Below are positions 27,487-41,375 of a stretch of 64,000 nucleotides of DNA, one piece after another. Origin of the DNA: Datnioides undecimradiatus (lineage: Eukaryota > Chordata > Actinopteri > Lobotiformes > Datnioididae); assembly GCA_008933995.1 (NCBI GenBank), contig WARS01000071.1, forward strand, positions 1,716,047 to 1,780,046, written 5' to 3'. The notes below the pieces were generated by a model. The model did not search any database and was not told the origin of the DNA. It saw only the letters and a list, made by a program, of their open reading frames with translations. The translations under genes were made by a program, and so were the position numbers. How positions within the stretch are numbered: position 1 is the stretch's first letter; each line of letters opens with the position of its first letter.

Positions 27487-30400
27487 CTCACTTCTCAGGC
27501 ATCTTTTGCTCCGGTACTCCTCCCAGGTAGTAGCTGCCGCTGAACGGGGGGATGTCCTCTGTGAACTGGTGGGTGTACAGCGAGATGCGGTTGTTCCTCA
27601 CCACCACACGGTTCGGTGTTGAGCGCAGGATGATGATCTCCAGCTGGAAACCCATCAAAGATCAATCAAGACACGAAATGATCCCACTTTTCTTCTTTTC
27701 CACCATTATTCCTTCGCCCGGGGTTACAGACGGAGAGAATCGACTTACAGCTTTGGGGTCGGCGTCGCTGATCTTCAGGAACTCTGATGAAGGCTCTTTG
27801 GGCTCGAGCTCCACCAGGGCGCCGCTGAAATCATAGAAAACCTTCAATCTGCCCCGAAGCACGGCCAGACACAGGAACTGATTCTGATGGAGGACAGAGA
27901 CATGGAGACGACGCTGAGCAAACACTTCCTGCCTTCTTGGCGACTGTTGAACCGTGCGGGGCATAAGGTCACGCTTAAAACCTGAGCATCACTCGATATC
28001 GAACCACACCAACCAACATCTGGTAAACAAACTGTATTAGAGACACTTTTTCCAAACTACTGCAAACATATGTTTGACATCAGTCACCCAGGCTCCGATC
28101 TTAAGGACGAAACAACAGCAGTGAGTGCAAAACGATAAAAAGGCCTTTACCTCGTTCTGCAGCAGGAGCAGGATGCCGTTGTGCGACAGCAGCTTGACTT
28201 CCTGTTCGAAGCGCTGCATGCGAGGCGCTTCGTCTGTAAAGGTGATCTGAGCGAAGCCGGTGCCATCGAAGTACGCGGCGTCGTTCACCCAGGCGTGAGT
28301 CAGCACCGGCTTGGACCTGTGTGGGTTTTCACGATGAAGAAGACGGAGGAGGTGGAGAGGAGTTCAGTCAGAATACACAAATATCTGATCAGTCCACACA
28401 ACATCCAATGAACTGTCTTGGTGCTGCGTTCACTGACCTGCCACATGGTTTCTCCGCTGTGGTGTTGAGCTGGAAGATCTTCTCAAAGTTATACAGACTG
28501 AGCACCTCCTCGTTGAGCGTGTCCAACTCGATGCAGCCCTTAAAGTTGGGCAGAGCGAGCAGGGCCGGGGGCTGAACACACGAAGAGAACAAAGATGAAA
28601 TCTAAATGTACGTCTTCAGTACAAGCTGTGGTGGCCACCTGAGAACAGGAGAACCCCACAACAAGCTAACAAGCACGGCTAACGAATTAGCAGAAAATTA
28701 GATGTTTGCGTTAGCATTAGCATCACACTGGAGAGTTGCGTCCACGTGATCAATATAAGTCCAATATCCGTGCTCCTTTAAGCGCTGCCAGATGTTCCAC
28801 TTTGTTCTCAGCTAGTTGCTAACATGGCTAATGTTTGGTTTATGGAGTTTGGTGTCTTCTAGCTTGTTATATGCTAATGTCCTATGTCCAATCAGCAGGT
28901 GAGTAAGGTCCCCTCCATGATAGACCCCTCAGCTCTCAGCTCACTCACATTGAAAGTACTCGGGTATCCTCCCACGTAGAAGACGGTGTCGTCGGTCAAG
29001 AGGTTGAGCAGCCCCTGATCTCCACCAGCCTCCACGTAGGCTTTGGTGACTATTTGGTCTCCTTCAGTGGCTTCTGAGGACACGGACATCTGACCGTACT
29101 GGAGGATCCTGCATTCAGACACAGAGACAAATAAATATGAGGACGATACACATGGGACACATTTTTAGGATACATGCATTAATGAAGGCCACGAGCACAC
29201 AGGGATCTGATGCAGGAACACCTTAACTTGCATTATTTATGTGGCACAAACGTGGTTAAAAAGGAAATCGTACTGGTTTAATTGTTATAAAACTGCAGGA
29301 CTGTGGAACAGCAACCTTACATCCAGGTATAAGACACCACTGTGTGTATCTGAACGACTGTAGTTTTGTATTTAATCTTATTATGTGAAAATCACCACCA
29401 GCTGTTTATGAACGTGCATGGAGTACACACATATTTTACTCTGTGTGTGTGTGTGTGTGTGTGTTACCTCTCCAGCACTACGCTGTTGAAGTTTCCATCG
29501 GACTTGACGTCTTCAGGCATGAGCACCTCAGCGGTCTCTCCTCCGATGTTGAAGTACCAACGCAGCCTCTTCCCGTCCAGCGCCATCCCCAGGAACTCCT
29601 TACTGGACTACAGACGCCGGGCAGACGACAGCTCGCTCATTAAAACAGCTCAGTGACAATACAAACAGCAGGAAATGAGCATCTTTGTTGCTATGGTGAC
29701 GCTTACATCCTTGTTGCCGAGGTAGAAGACAAACTGCTTGGTGTTGTCGCCCTGCCGCCGGGCCCGCGCTGCCTCCGGCAGGGTGATGTAGAACTTGAGG
29801 GAGGTGTAGGCGGCCAGGTCGGCCAGGTTCTGTGGCGTACGGACCTGCACGCCGGACGCACCGTTAAACTTCACCGGGACGCCAACCTGGACGCAGGAAA
29901 GACACCAGGACAGATTAAAGGCTGCTGCGATAAGATCTTTTTACGTACTTCTGAGTGTGTGTGTGTGTGTTTGTGTGCGCGTGTGTGTGTGTGCACCTTG
30001 CTGGCGGCGTTGCGCGCCTGCTGAATGAGCTGACGGATGCGGCTGATGTTCTCGGAGATGTTTGGCATCTGAGCAGAGTGATTCTGCAGTTTATCCAACT
30101 TCTTCATGAGCATGGGGATGGTTTCACCCAGCGAGTGAACTGCAGAGAGACAGAGGTACGTCAGTGACTCACAGCCCAGTTCAACGTTAGCAACACTTTG
30201 TTGTGTTTATGGTTTTTATTTTAGTTTTGGTTCATTCTCACTGAATATTTGATGTCTGGAGTCAGTAAATGTCAAAATCTGAGCAGCTTCACTTTCATCT
30301 GAGCTGCAGCTGATGAATACTGTCGTTATCGGTTAATCTGCAGAGTGATGAACTGTAACACCTGCTGTCAAATGACCAATTCCTTTTTATGTTTGCATTA

Positions 30401-33400
30401 TTTTAATAACTTTACAACTTTGTTTTGAAAAGTTCCAATAAAAGTTACTGTTATTATGGTGTTGTTGTGGTCGTTGTTGTTATTATAGATTAAAATGTGT
30501 AATATCTGAAAAAAGGTACGACGTCTGCAAACTGCAGTTGTTTCTGATGAACAGACAAGATATTTAATGTAGAATGAAATAAACTGAAAATAAACACGTT
30601 TACAGCTGAAAGTGGAGTTTGTTCGGTTCTTGCTTGACAAATAACACATCACCAGATTTATTTAATAGATTAATTAGAAATAAAATAAATCAACAAATCA
30701 GCAGTTTGACTGTTTCAGTTCTGCTTTTCATATTAAAAACTTAATCTCAATGAAATTACTTTAAACTACAGAATCAAACTGCTTCGTGTTCAGCTTCAGC
30801 GAGGCTTTCATACAGTTTTCAAACAGGCAGATGCAGAATATTCTGAGTATCTATATTTATATAATATCTATAATTAAAGATCTGACGTGCAGGGACAGAA
30901 GCATTTCTGCAGGATGACACGTTCACAGGCTCCTACCCGTCTTGTTGGCCTCCATCAGGGCGTTGTTGATGTCATCGTTGGTGGCGTTGGCGTCTCCGTA
31001 GGTCTTCTGCCACTCGTCCAGCTGCTCTTTGATGGGTCGCAGGGCATCGTTGACTTGTGTCGCCGTGCTGTTGGCCAGATCCGCCGCTCGCTTGGCGTCG
31101 CTGATCTCCTGAGTCACATCTGAAGGATGGAAATGTAGAGAAGTGAGATGAAGTTTGATGAGATGATATCTTTAATTCATTTCACGTCATAGTTTGATGT
31201 TTTTCAGAGATCTGAGTGTTTCTGAAGCTCCTTTTACAGTAAAGACCAAACCAAACATGCACTTTACATAAGCCTGAACTCGATAATGCATGAGTGTGTG
31301 TTGAATGTACGCACTTGTGGTCAAGTTGAGGTTGTTCTGAACCGCCTCCAGGTCCTTCAGCACGCCGGCCTGTTTGGTTTTGGCGTTGTCCAGGCGCCTC
31401 CGAGCGTCTTCGACCTGCGGCTTCAGATCTGTGCAGCGGGAAACAGGAAACAGAACAAAGCCACGTGAGCGTCTGCGCTGAGTTCACTCAGTTTTATCAT
31501 TTAGATACAGACCACGCAGCGGAGTCACGTGGGTTGGTGTGTGTTTACCGCTGTTGAGCTCGTCGTTTAGCTTCTCCACGTCGTCCTTCAGCTCCAAACT
31601 GTGGTTCCTCAGAGAGTCAGCGATGTGGCTGAGGTCCTGGTCCTTTATGCTCTACGATAACACACACACACACACACACAGTAATATGGATTTATAATAA
31701 TAAATCATTGAAAGCTTGTTTTAAATGTGCTCACAGTAGAATCATTGGCTGCATGTGTGTGTCTCTGGTACCTCCAAGGTGCTGTTGGCAGCCTTGTCGG
31801 CCACCTTGGCCGCCTCCTCGGCCTCCTTGATGCTGTTGATGATCTTGTTGTAGGCCTGCGTCATGTCCACAAACCCCTGCTTCTTGGTTTCTGCAACCAA
31901 ACTGCAGGAGAACAAAGACAGCAACTCAAGATTATCAACATCTGTGCGAACTCGTGATCTGCTCTGTCACCGCAGTGTGCAGCAGTTAACCAGATTAAAG
32001 GTGCAGTACACACGTCTGTAAGTGCGGCTGTGTATTGAATATTAGATGGTCACTGCAGAAGCAGCAGGAGTAACGGTCCACCTCCACTCCACCAGACTCC
32101 TTTGACAGAAACAGTAATTTTGCTTCACAGATCACAGGAGATGCTGGTCTACCGTCGCCTCAGTCACTTAGTTTGTGTGTGTTACTGTGCGATTTTGATG
32201 TTTTAAAGCAGTTTTGGTTTGACAGAAGTCACACAATAACACAAACAGACTAACAGATCCAGGCAGCAGTGGCCCCACAACCCTCTGTGTTAATGTGAGT
32301 TAGAATTACTGTTTTTGTCTGTGGAGTCTGGTGGATCTGAAGAATCCAGTGCTTAGCTCCCTGCACCAGTACTCCTGCTGTATCTCCAGGCTGCAGGTGT
32401 CGACCTCCTGCTGTGAGACACAGGTTTACCCGAGCTGTTAGCTCACCTGGACAGGTTCATGGCTAATGCGTTCAGCAGCTCAGCGTGTTTCTCTGCTTCC
32501 TCCACCAGGGGGATTTTGGAGTCGACCCAAGCGAAGTTCTGCACCTTCTTCGCCAGCGGTGTCCTGGCGCCGTCCAGCTTGGCCGCCAACCGCTCGTACT
32601 CCTGAGAAAGACGTTCGACGTGTTAAAGAGGAGCACTCTGCATGACCACTCTCTCTTAGTGGTCATGCTTTTAATGTGAAACATTTGCAGGAACGTGCAT
32701 CTACAGTGAGAACGAGTTAAATTAGCACGGTTACACTGATTGATTTAAAGCAGTGTAAATGTATATTATGATTTGTTTGATGCATATCACATGAGTTAGC
32801 CCACCCTTGGCCCGAGGCCGTTCGCTTGTGCAGGTGCTGAGTAGATTTGGATTAACAGAGTTTGTGGTGCAGGTTGGCTTTGCAGAAGATGCCCAGTGAG
32901 AGATGTTTCCAGCTTGATGTTCAAACCTGTGTGCTTTAGCTCGCTCTTACCTCCTTGGAGTCGTGCAGCATGGACAGCACGTCGTTCACCTGAGCCACGT
33001 CGTCTTCAGCCATCTGCAGCTGGTCGTTCACCTCCTTCTTCTTCTCCAGCAGGTCGTCCATCCTCCTCTGCAACAGAGACCCAGTCACTACCACTCCTCT
33101 GATCGACGTCCCACCAACCTTTGCTCTTACGCTCCTCTCACCTTGTTGTCCTCCAGCGTTTTCTCATTGACGTTGTTGATCTCGGCGGCTCTGGCGGTGT
33201 TGTTCACCGCCTCGTTCAGGGCGTCGCGCAGATCCATCATTTCGGAGTGGAAGCGGGCCAGACGGTCTCTGATGGCTTTGGCCAAGTCGTCGTTTTCGCC
33301 CTGACGACCTGCCAGCTGCTTGTTCACACGGTCCAACACTAGCAGAGGACACAGAGGCTCAGTTTGAGGACTTTTGTTTTGGTCTAACCATTGTGGAAAA

Positions 33401-34289
33401 GTTGATTCTGAGTCATTTTGCTTTGACTTTACAGCCGAGAGGTTCTCGTTTTAGTCCAGTTCTCGTTTTAGTCCAGTTTTCTGCACTCTTGTGTTGCAAA
33501 ATCTGTAAAGTGACTCTAATACCAGCTGCAGCGTCACACCTTTAAGCTTTAAATGTGCACGTGAGTGAATAAACCTACGTCTCTCGGCCTCCGTCTTCTC
33601 CTTGTCGGCCATTTTCTTCTGGCCCACGCAGCTCCTGTACCTCATCTCCCTCAGCATGGCCTGCACCTCCCTCATCTTCCTCTCCCTGTCCTCGTCGTCC
33701 TGCTCCGCCTCAGTGTTGTTCTGCAGGGACCGGTTGGCCAGCACCATGATCTCTGTGGGAAAAGGACAATCAGGGTTAGTAAATGGGATCAATGCGGTCT
33801 GAAGTCTTGATTTTAAAAGGTGGAAACTATAAATTAAAGTTTTTTCCCCACAGGCTGCTGAAGTTTAATCGTTTGTTAAGCTGCTTCACACCTGATCTAC
33901 ATCAGACATCAGACAAACATACTTAAAATGCATTTTAAACCTCTGAATGTTCATTTTTTATGCTGTTAAGATGATTTTTCCTCATAGCGACACATTAAAA
34001 CACAGTTCTCAGATCAGTCATCATCATTCAGAGCATCCGTTAATAGTTTTTCTGTTAAATTGTATGAATTTGTTTTGATTTTTTTCATGAGCTCCCACCA
34101 TTTAAATCCATGGTGATGTTGTTGATGAAGGACAGCAGGTCTTGCGCCCTCTGGTGTGTGTTAGCGGTGCTGTCCTGCAGGTCGCCGACCCTGTCAGTCA
34201 TCGCCTTCGCCTACAAAAAACAAAACACCAGGACACAAATGATCTAATTATCACTGTTACAGAATATTCAAAAGGTCCAAAAAGCCTAA

Positions 34290-34337
<48 letters not shown>

Positions 34338-34498
34338 TCACCTTAACCTGCAGCTCACTGATGTCATCGTTGATGTTCAGGATCTCAGTGTCCAGCATGT
34401 CGGCCCGACTCCTGCTGTCGTCCAGCGTGCTGTTGTAGTTCTCTATGGCCCTCTGGAATCATGGGAAAATGAGTTTATTTAAGATGTTTCACACAGTT

Positions 34499-34551
<53 letters not shown>

Positions 34552-37052
34552 CTCACAGCGACGTCCTCCACAGACTTGTTGAGGTTGTGCAGCTGAGCCC
34601 AGGCCATGGAGCTGGCGTTGAGACTGCTGAGCTGAGCGGACACTGACAGGAAGTCGTCGTTCATTTTGTCCAGATCCTCCAACAGGACGATGACGCAGCT
34701 GTCGCACGCTGCGGGGACACACACACACACGCACAAACACACACACGCCATTTCAAACAGCTGTCCTTAAAGCTTACTGGTGTTTATTGGCTGTGTGTTT
34801 CGCTCACGTTCGCAGTGCACGCCGCGTGGGTGGTCCACAGGGACGCTGTACTTGTGCGAGCAGGTGTCACACTGCCTCCCCGTCATGCCATCGGGACAGC
34901 GGCACTCTCCCGTGCGGGGGTCGCAGCGTCCTCCTCTGCAGTCGCACTCTGCAGACACACACGCGTTTCACACAACATGAGTCAAACTGATAACTTCTAA
35001 TGTCATCGCTACTGTGAGCTGCAACATGACCGCAGCTGATACGACTGATGCTAACTCCACTGTTTCTAATACGACTGATGCTAACTCCACTGTTTCTAAT
35101 ACGACTGATGCTAACGCTCGATACATTACCGGCTGCAGACTGAGTGAGCGCCTGGTGTTATGAGCCACTATTTAAATCCCTTTATAAACACACTTTTATC
35201 AGACTTAAGTGAGTCTTTCCTGGTTTTAAGAGAGTTTTCATTGTCTTTGAACCGACTTTTATTCTTATTTTAAACTTAGTGATTTTAGGGCTCGTGTCTT
35301 TCAGTTAATTTGATTTAGATTTGGAAAAGTGCTGCATAACTAAAGACTTTATTATTATTAGTATAAACATGTCCTGAATCTTTTTAATGAAAATATCATT
35401 ATTACTGCTGTGCCTCCTGCAGACTGCAGATGAGAACAGTCTCCTGTTCAACTCTGGTGCATTTACAGCAATGTTTATTAATGTGCACTGTCCCTTTGAA
35501 ACAAACCAACAAACAGCAACAACAATAACTGATGCAAAGGGAATGAACCGGCCCTGCTGCATCTAGTTTAAGTGTTCTTGAAGCTAAATGAAGATGATGA
35601 ATACTCGTTTGCACATTCGGAATCACCACATGAAACAAACATCTGCTCTGCGTGATTAAAGCGTGTTTCTGCTGCGTTCGCTCACTCTTGCACCCGTTGG
35701 GTCCGTAGTCCCAGTGTCCGGGCGCGCACTGTCTGCAGTTTGGCCCGTTGACCCCGGGCTGACAGGCGCACTGTCCGCTCTGAGGGTTGCACGGCTGGAC
35801 GAGGGCTGCGGAGGCGTCGCAGTCGCACTGACGGCAGCCGGAGCACGAGTCGAAGCCGAACGAGCCGTCCTGAGGAACAACAGGGACCGACTGTAAACTG
35901 GAGCCACTTGGTTCGAACTGTTTATTTAGATCAATCAACTAATCAACAACACTGATGACATCATCAGTCATTAAGAAAAGAGGAAACTCACCACACAGCG
36001 TTCACAGCGCGGCCCGGTGACTCCTGATTTACAGCGACACTCTCCAGTTTTAGGGTCACATGACTCGGTGCCGCACGGAGAACAGTTGCATTCTGGATTA
36101 AAGGAAACAAATCGATCAATCGATGCAATCAAGGAGCAAATGCGTCGATCACGATGTGGAAATCTGAGTAATCGGATCGAATAAACACATCTGCTGAACT
36201 CTGGCTGAACCGAGGCTGCAGATCAACTCACTGGTGCAGTTCTTGGCGTTGATGGCGTCGCCGTAGTAACCGGGAGCGCAGGTCTCGCAGTGGGGGCCGG
36301 CCGTGTTGTGCATGCAGCTGAGACACTCGCCGGTCAGCGGGTGGCAGTCGGTGAACAGCATGTTGGGGTCCGTGTTGCCGTTGCAGTGGCACGGCTGGCA
36401 GCTGCTGCCGAGCACCATGGGGTTGCCGTAGTAACCGGGGGCGCACCTGCAGAGCAACAGATGGTGTTATGGCGACACTCTAAGTCCATTTTACTGATCA
36501 CACTGAGCTTTATTCCTGCACAACTGACAAACTGTGTTAAACTACTGACCTTAAATAAACATAAACAATAAACACAGTTTGTTGACCAGGTTGTTTACCT
36601 TTCACAGTGCGGCCCAGCGTAACCCGGCATACACAGACACTGCATCCTGTCGCTTTTCTGCACACAACCCTCTGCAAAGCTGCACAAAGACACACACAGC
36701 AGGAGGTTACTGTCAAACACGGGATCCAGAGGAAGGACAGAAACGGCGAAACATCAGGAGGGAAGCAGGACGAGGAGAAGAGTCGATGAAGGTGATGCAA
36801 AGAATAAACAAACATAAACAAAAACAAAACAATGAAAGTGTTAAACAGAGTGAAATGCACTGACTTGTTGGACGGGACCCTCAGCGGGCAGGGACAACTG
36901 GAGCAGGCCACCGCCTGTCCGTCAAGGCTGTTGTTGCCGAGGAAACCACCCTGGCACCTCTCGCAGTGGTCGCCGGCTGTGTTGTGTTGGCAGTTCTGAT
37001 GGTCGGAGACGACAACGGTGTGAACAGTGCGGGGGGGGGGGGGGCTACAGAG

Positions 37053-37097
<45 letters not shown>

Positions 37098-40000
37098 GTG
37101 TGTGTGTGTATGCGTCTCACCACACAGATCCCAGATCCGTCCAGGCAGCGGTCAGAGTGTCCGTTACAGTTACAGGGAACACACTTCCCCAGAAACAGGC
37201 CGATCGTGTCTCTGTAGTAACCTGGAGCACATTTCTGCAGAGAGACGATACAATTAAAGATCATATGTCAATATGTAATAATAATAATAATAACTCACAA
37301 ACCAAAACAAACACACCTGAGTGACAGAAACATCATTTTATGAATAAGTATTAATAAGAGGTGACTGAACAGTCTGCAGGTGGGCTCTCACCTGACACGA
37401 GTCTCCCAGGTAGTTGGCGGGACACATGCAGATCTCCACGTTGTTGGCATGGCGACCGGCGGGCAGGTTCTCGGCGCCCTCCAGCACGGCGCCACGGAGT
37501 GACACGGAGTGGGCCGACTGGGAGTGAAGGGCTCGGATCTGCAGAGACTCCAGACCCACCAGGACCATCATGAGCTCCTCCCGGGACACCAGGTTACCGG
37601 TCTGAGCGTGACGGAAGCTCCCCTGTGAGGGGAGAGGAGGGGGGAGGAGAGGGGAGGGGAGGGGGAGGGGGGAGGAGAGAGCATCATTACATGAAGCTGA
37701 GAAAACGCTGTCTCCTGTTTTCTTCTCAGACGCTGAATTTCGGGGATCAATCACAACAACAGCATCTTTGGAGAAAGAGCCCAGTCCGACAAGCTGCGGC
37801 GGGTCTGCGTGGGCGGCCCCGGCAGGAGAACCCGCCCCTCTCTCCAGGTTTGTGCAGCTGAAACAGGCGGTGAGGAGGATTTACCTCCACCATGTGAACT
37901 ATTCCCAGGTGAGGGTCCTCAGGTGAGGAGTACTCCCTCTCCATGAACACCAGGGTCATCTGGTTCCCCTGCAGGAGGAAGGGAACAGAAGACAGGAAGT
38001 AGTGTGATTACTCTGTGTTTGACTGATGTGTAATCTCTCTCTTTGTGCACGTGAGCACGTTCGTGTATGTGCGTGTGCTGCACCTTGAGGATGATGTCAG
38101 GCCTGGAGGCTTCAGCAGGCAGAGCCAGCGCGTCTCCTCTCATGGTCTGAGTGTGCAGACGATACCTCAGGTAACCTCCGTAGGATGAGACCTGGAGCGA
38201 CGCAGGAGGTTGTTTTAGGAGACATTCAGAAAAACACCTGCAACCAGCTTCAGCCTCTCGCTCCTGCATCCTAATCCAGACAACAATGGGCTACATTCAG
38301 CCTGCAGCATCCAACATGGTGCAGAACATGATCCAAAGCACCGTGGGAGATAACACGCCTCTGGCTGAGTCACACGTGAAGGCTGCCGATTGGATCGTCT
38401 AGACGAAAACGCTGATCTGTATCCAACAACACCTGGTCCGAGCCGCCGGATCAGGATGTGGGATGCGTGTGTCTGTCTGTCTGTATTTACTGAACGTCTG
38501 AGTCGCCTCTGCTTCGTCTCTTAGTTTATCTGTACAGCAACTTTTAAGAGAACGGCAAAAAGATCAGATGTAAAAGAAACACGAGGCAGCTTGACCTGGA
38601 TTTCCAAAAAGATTAAAGTAAAACAGAAGAAAACAGAAAAAGAAGCCAAAACTGAAGAAAAATGTGTTGTTTTTTAGATTTTCATGCAAAATAAACTCAA
38701 AACTATCTTTTAACCTTTATAAAATACCTTCATCCATCTAAAGTTGGAACATACTGGATGCAACTTTTGAACAACTGCACTCGACTTGAATGTTTCTGTG
38801 TTGGCCACGCAGCAAAACGTACCACAGGGCTTCGCACGAGGCAGAAAACAAGTGAGATGATGAAAAAGTTTCCAATAAAACAAAACAGGAGCGTAAAGGA
38901 TCAAAGTGTGGAGCAGGATTCAAACACATTTCATTTCATTAAAGGTATAAATCCTCATTTCTTTGCCAAGAGTCAGATGATCGTGTGCATCTGCAGGTTA
39001 AATCACTTCCTGGAGCCAACAGCTTAGCTTAGCTTAGCTTAGCTTTGCGGCTGGAAATGTGGGAACAGTCTGTCTCTGTTGCAGCACCCGTGAAGCTGCC
39101 GAACGAAGTGTTTGCGCACGACTTCGTGTGTCTTAGATCTGACTGACAGATACAAGATACTGATCTTCATGCAGCTGTTGGCAACAGCCCTGATGTTGAA
39201 CTATCACTTTAAGAGCAAAAGCCGGCTGCGTGGAGCTAATACAGAATTTAACAATTCAAACAAAATGAATAAAGCAGAATTATATTTTTAACAGCGCTGA
39301 TACAGCAGAATGAATCCAATAGAGAGCGAACTGTTATAACTGTAGTTAGTATCTGCAGTTTGGGCTGAACTGTTGGGCTGAATGTCATGTGACTGCACCG
39401 GACGCAGCTCAGCAACGTTTAACCCTGACCAGGAAACCGAGGACGCGGCGGACTGAGGAATCCAAACTAAACGTGTAACATGTCTTGACTCTGACGTGCC
39501 CTCACCGTCTCTGCAGCTGCTCTCTGCTGTTTTATTTATCTGTTGTGTGAATGTATCGTCTTGATGAAGCCACAGCCCGGCATCGATCAAACACCTCCTG
39601 CGTCAGCCCTGGGTGAGTAAATCCCGACTGAAACAACACGACTTCACGTTGCTCCCGTCACTGATGCGGTTGATCTCCATCCTCACCTTGTCTCCCAGGT
39701 AAGTCTTGGGCGCGTGCCAGTGGAGGTCCTGGTAGACGTCGGGCACGTCGCTGAGGTCGGCCTCCACGAGGTCCTGCCCGGGGTACACCACGACCGGCAC
39801 TTCCTGTCTGTCGGCTCCGAGCAACACCCAGCCCTCCATGTTCATGATCTGCAGGAGAGGTCGAAGGTCAACTCAGTTCAATCCGGTCTGATTCCCAGCA
39901 GCAGCACAGGGCAGTAAAATGTCAGAATGATGAATATTAGAGGTGTGAAAGGAAACAATGCTGCTGCTGCTGCTGCTGAATCGCTGCAGTCGCTTTCAGC

Positions 40001-40502
40001 TAAAAATCATGTTAATTGAACATTCTGGCTGTTTTGTTCTGTGTATCTGATAATAACAGAGCCCATGTTGCATTCTGGGAACTGATATTCCTGCAATTTA
40101 ATCGATAATACAGCTAATCGACGCAGTTAGTCTCAGTTTAGCGCCAATGCTAACATGCTAAAGGTCACTAGTTTGTGCAAACGTCTCCTCTGGACTGAAT
40201 TCAAGCTTCTCTCTCTGTTGGCTGCATCATAACAAGCTTCAGTAGGTCGATCACTGAACAGTAGTTGATCAAGTTTAACAGAGGAGCTTGACACGTGACG
40301 AAGCGAACAAACGTGCCTCGGTGCGCCTCTTGTCCGAGCTGCGGCAGCGGTCGGTGGCTCCGAAGCAGAAGCAGCTGGTGCAGCCTTTCGGGTTGGTCGG
40401 GTCCAGGTGGAACGTGCCGACTCTGCACTGATCGCACCGAGAACCCTGGACGTTCTCCTGCAGGTGGAGAACACAGGGCAGGTTAGAGACACGCAGCAGG
40501 GC

Positions 40503-40566
<64 letters not shown>

Positions 40567-40941
40567 CCCCACCTTGCACAGACACTGCCCAGTGAAGGAG
40601 TCACACACTTCCTCCTCAGTTCCCGCCTCGTTGCAGTCACACGGCCTGCAGTTGGGGTAACCGTAGAAACCAGGAGCGCAGCGGTCACACTGACGGCCGA
40701 CGACGTTGTTCTTACACCTGAAATAAACAAATAAATAAACAAGTTAAAGTTTGAGAATCTGTTTGTGTCGACAGACGCTGACCTTTGACCTCAGCGCGCT
40801 GTGATATATTTCAGTCTCGCAGGAGATGAAATGTTTATTGCTGTTTATTGCTATTATCTTCCACAACTGACTGACGCTTGACTTGACACTGGCAGCTGAC
40901 TGCAGGGTATATACAACTGTGTGTGTGTGTGTGTGTGTGTT

Positions 40942-40993
<52 letters not shown>

Positions 40994-41326
40994 GATGCCA
41001 GGTGCTGGGATTTTAAGTGAAAGGAGCCTTTAGGCAGAGAAATACTTTGAGCTTTACATCCCCGTCATGTCCGGACACAGCTGAGACATTCCTCTGTTTC
41101 TGTGTGTGTGTGTGTGTATGTGTGTGTGTGTGTATGTGTGTGTGTGTATGTTAGGGGGGCAATGATAGTGATTTAAGATCTTGAATGCCCTGATGCTTAC
41201 AACAAGGCAAGTTTGCGCGTGGATTAGAGAGGAAGACGGAAACAACTGAACTGCCTGTTCAGCTTCATATGTCAGAGCTTGTAGATGAACATGTAGATGT
41301 TGCATAGTACAGGGTGAAACAAGGTG

Positions 41327-41375
<49 letters not shown>

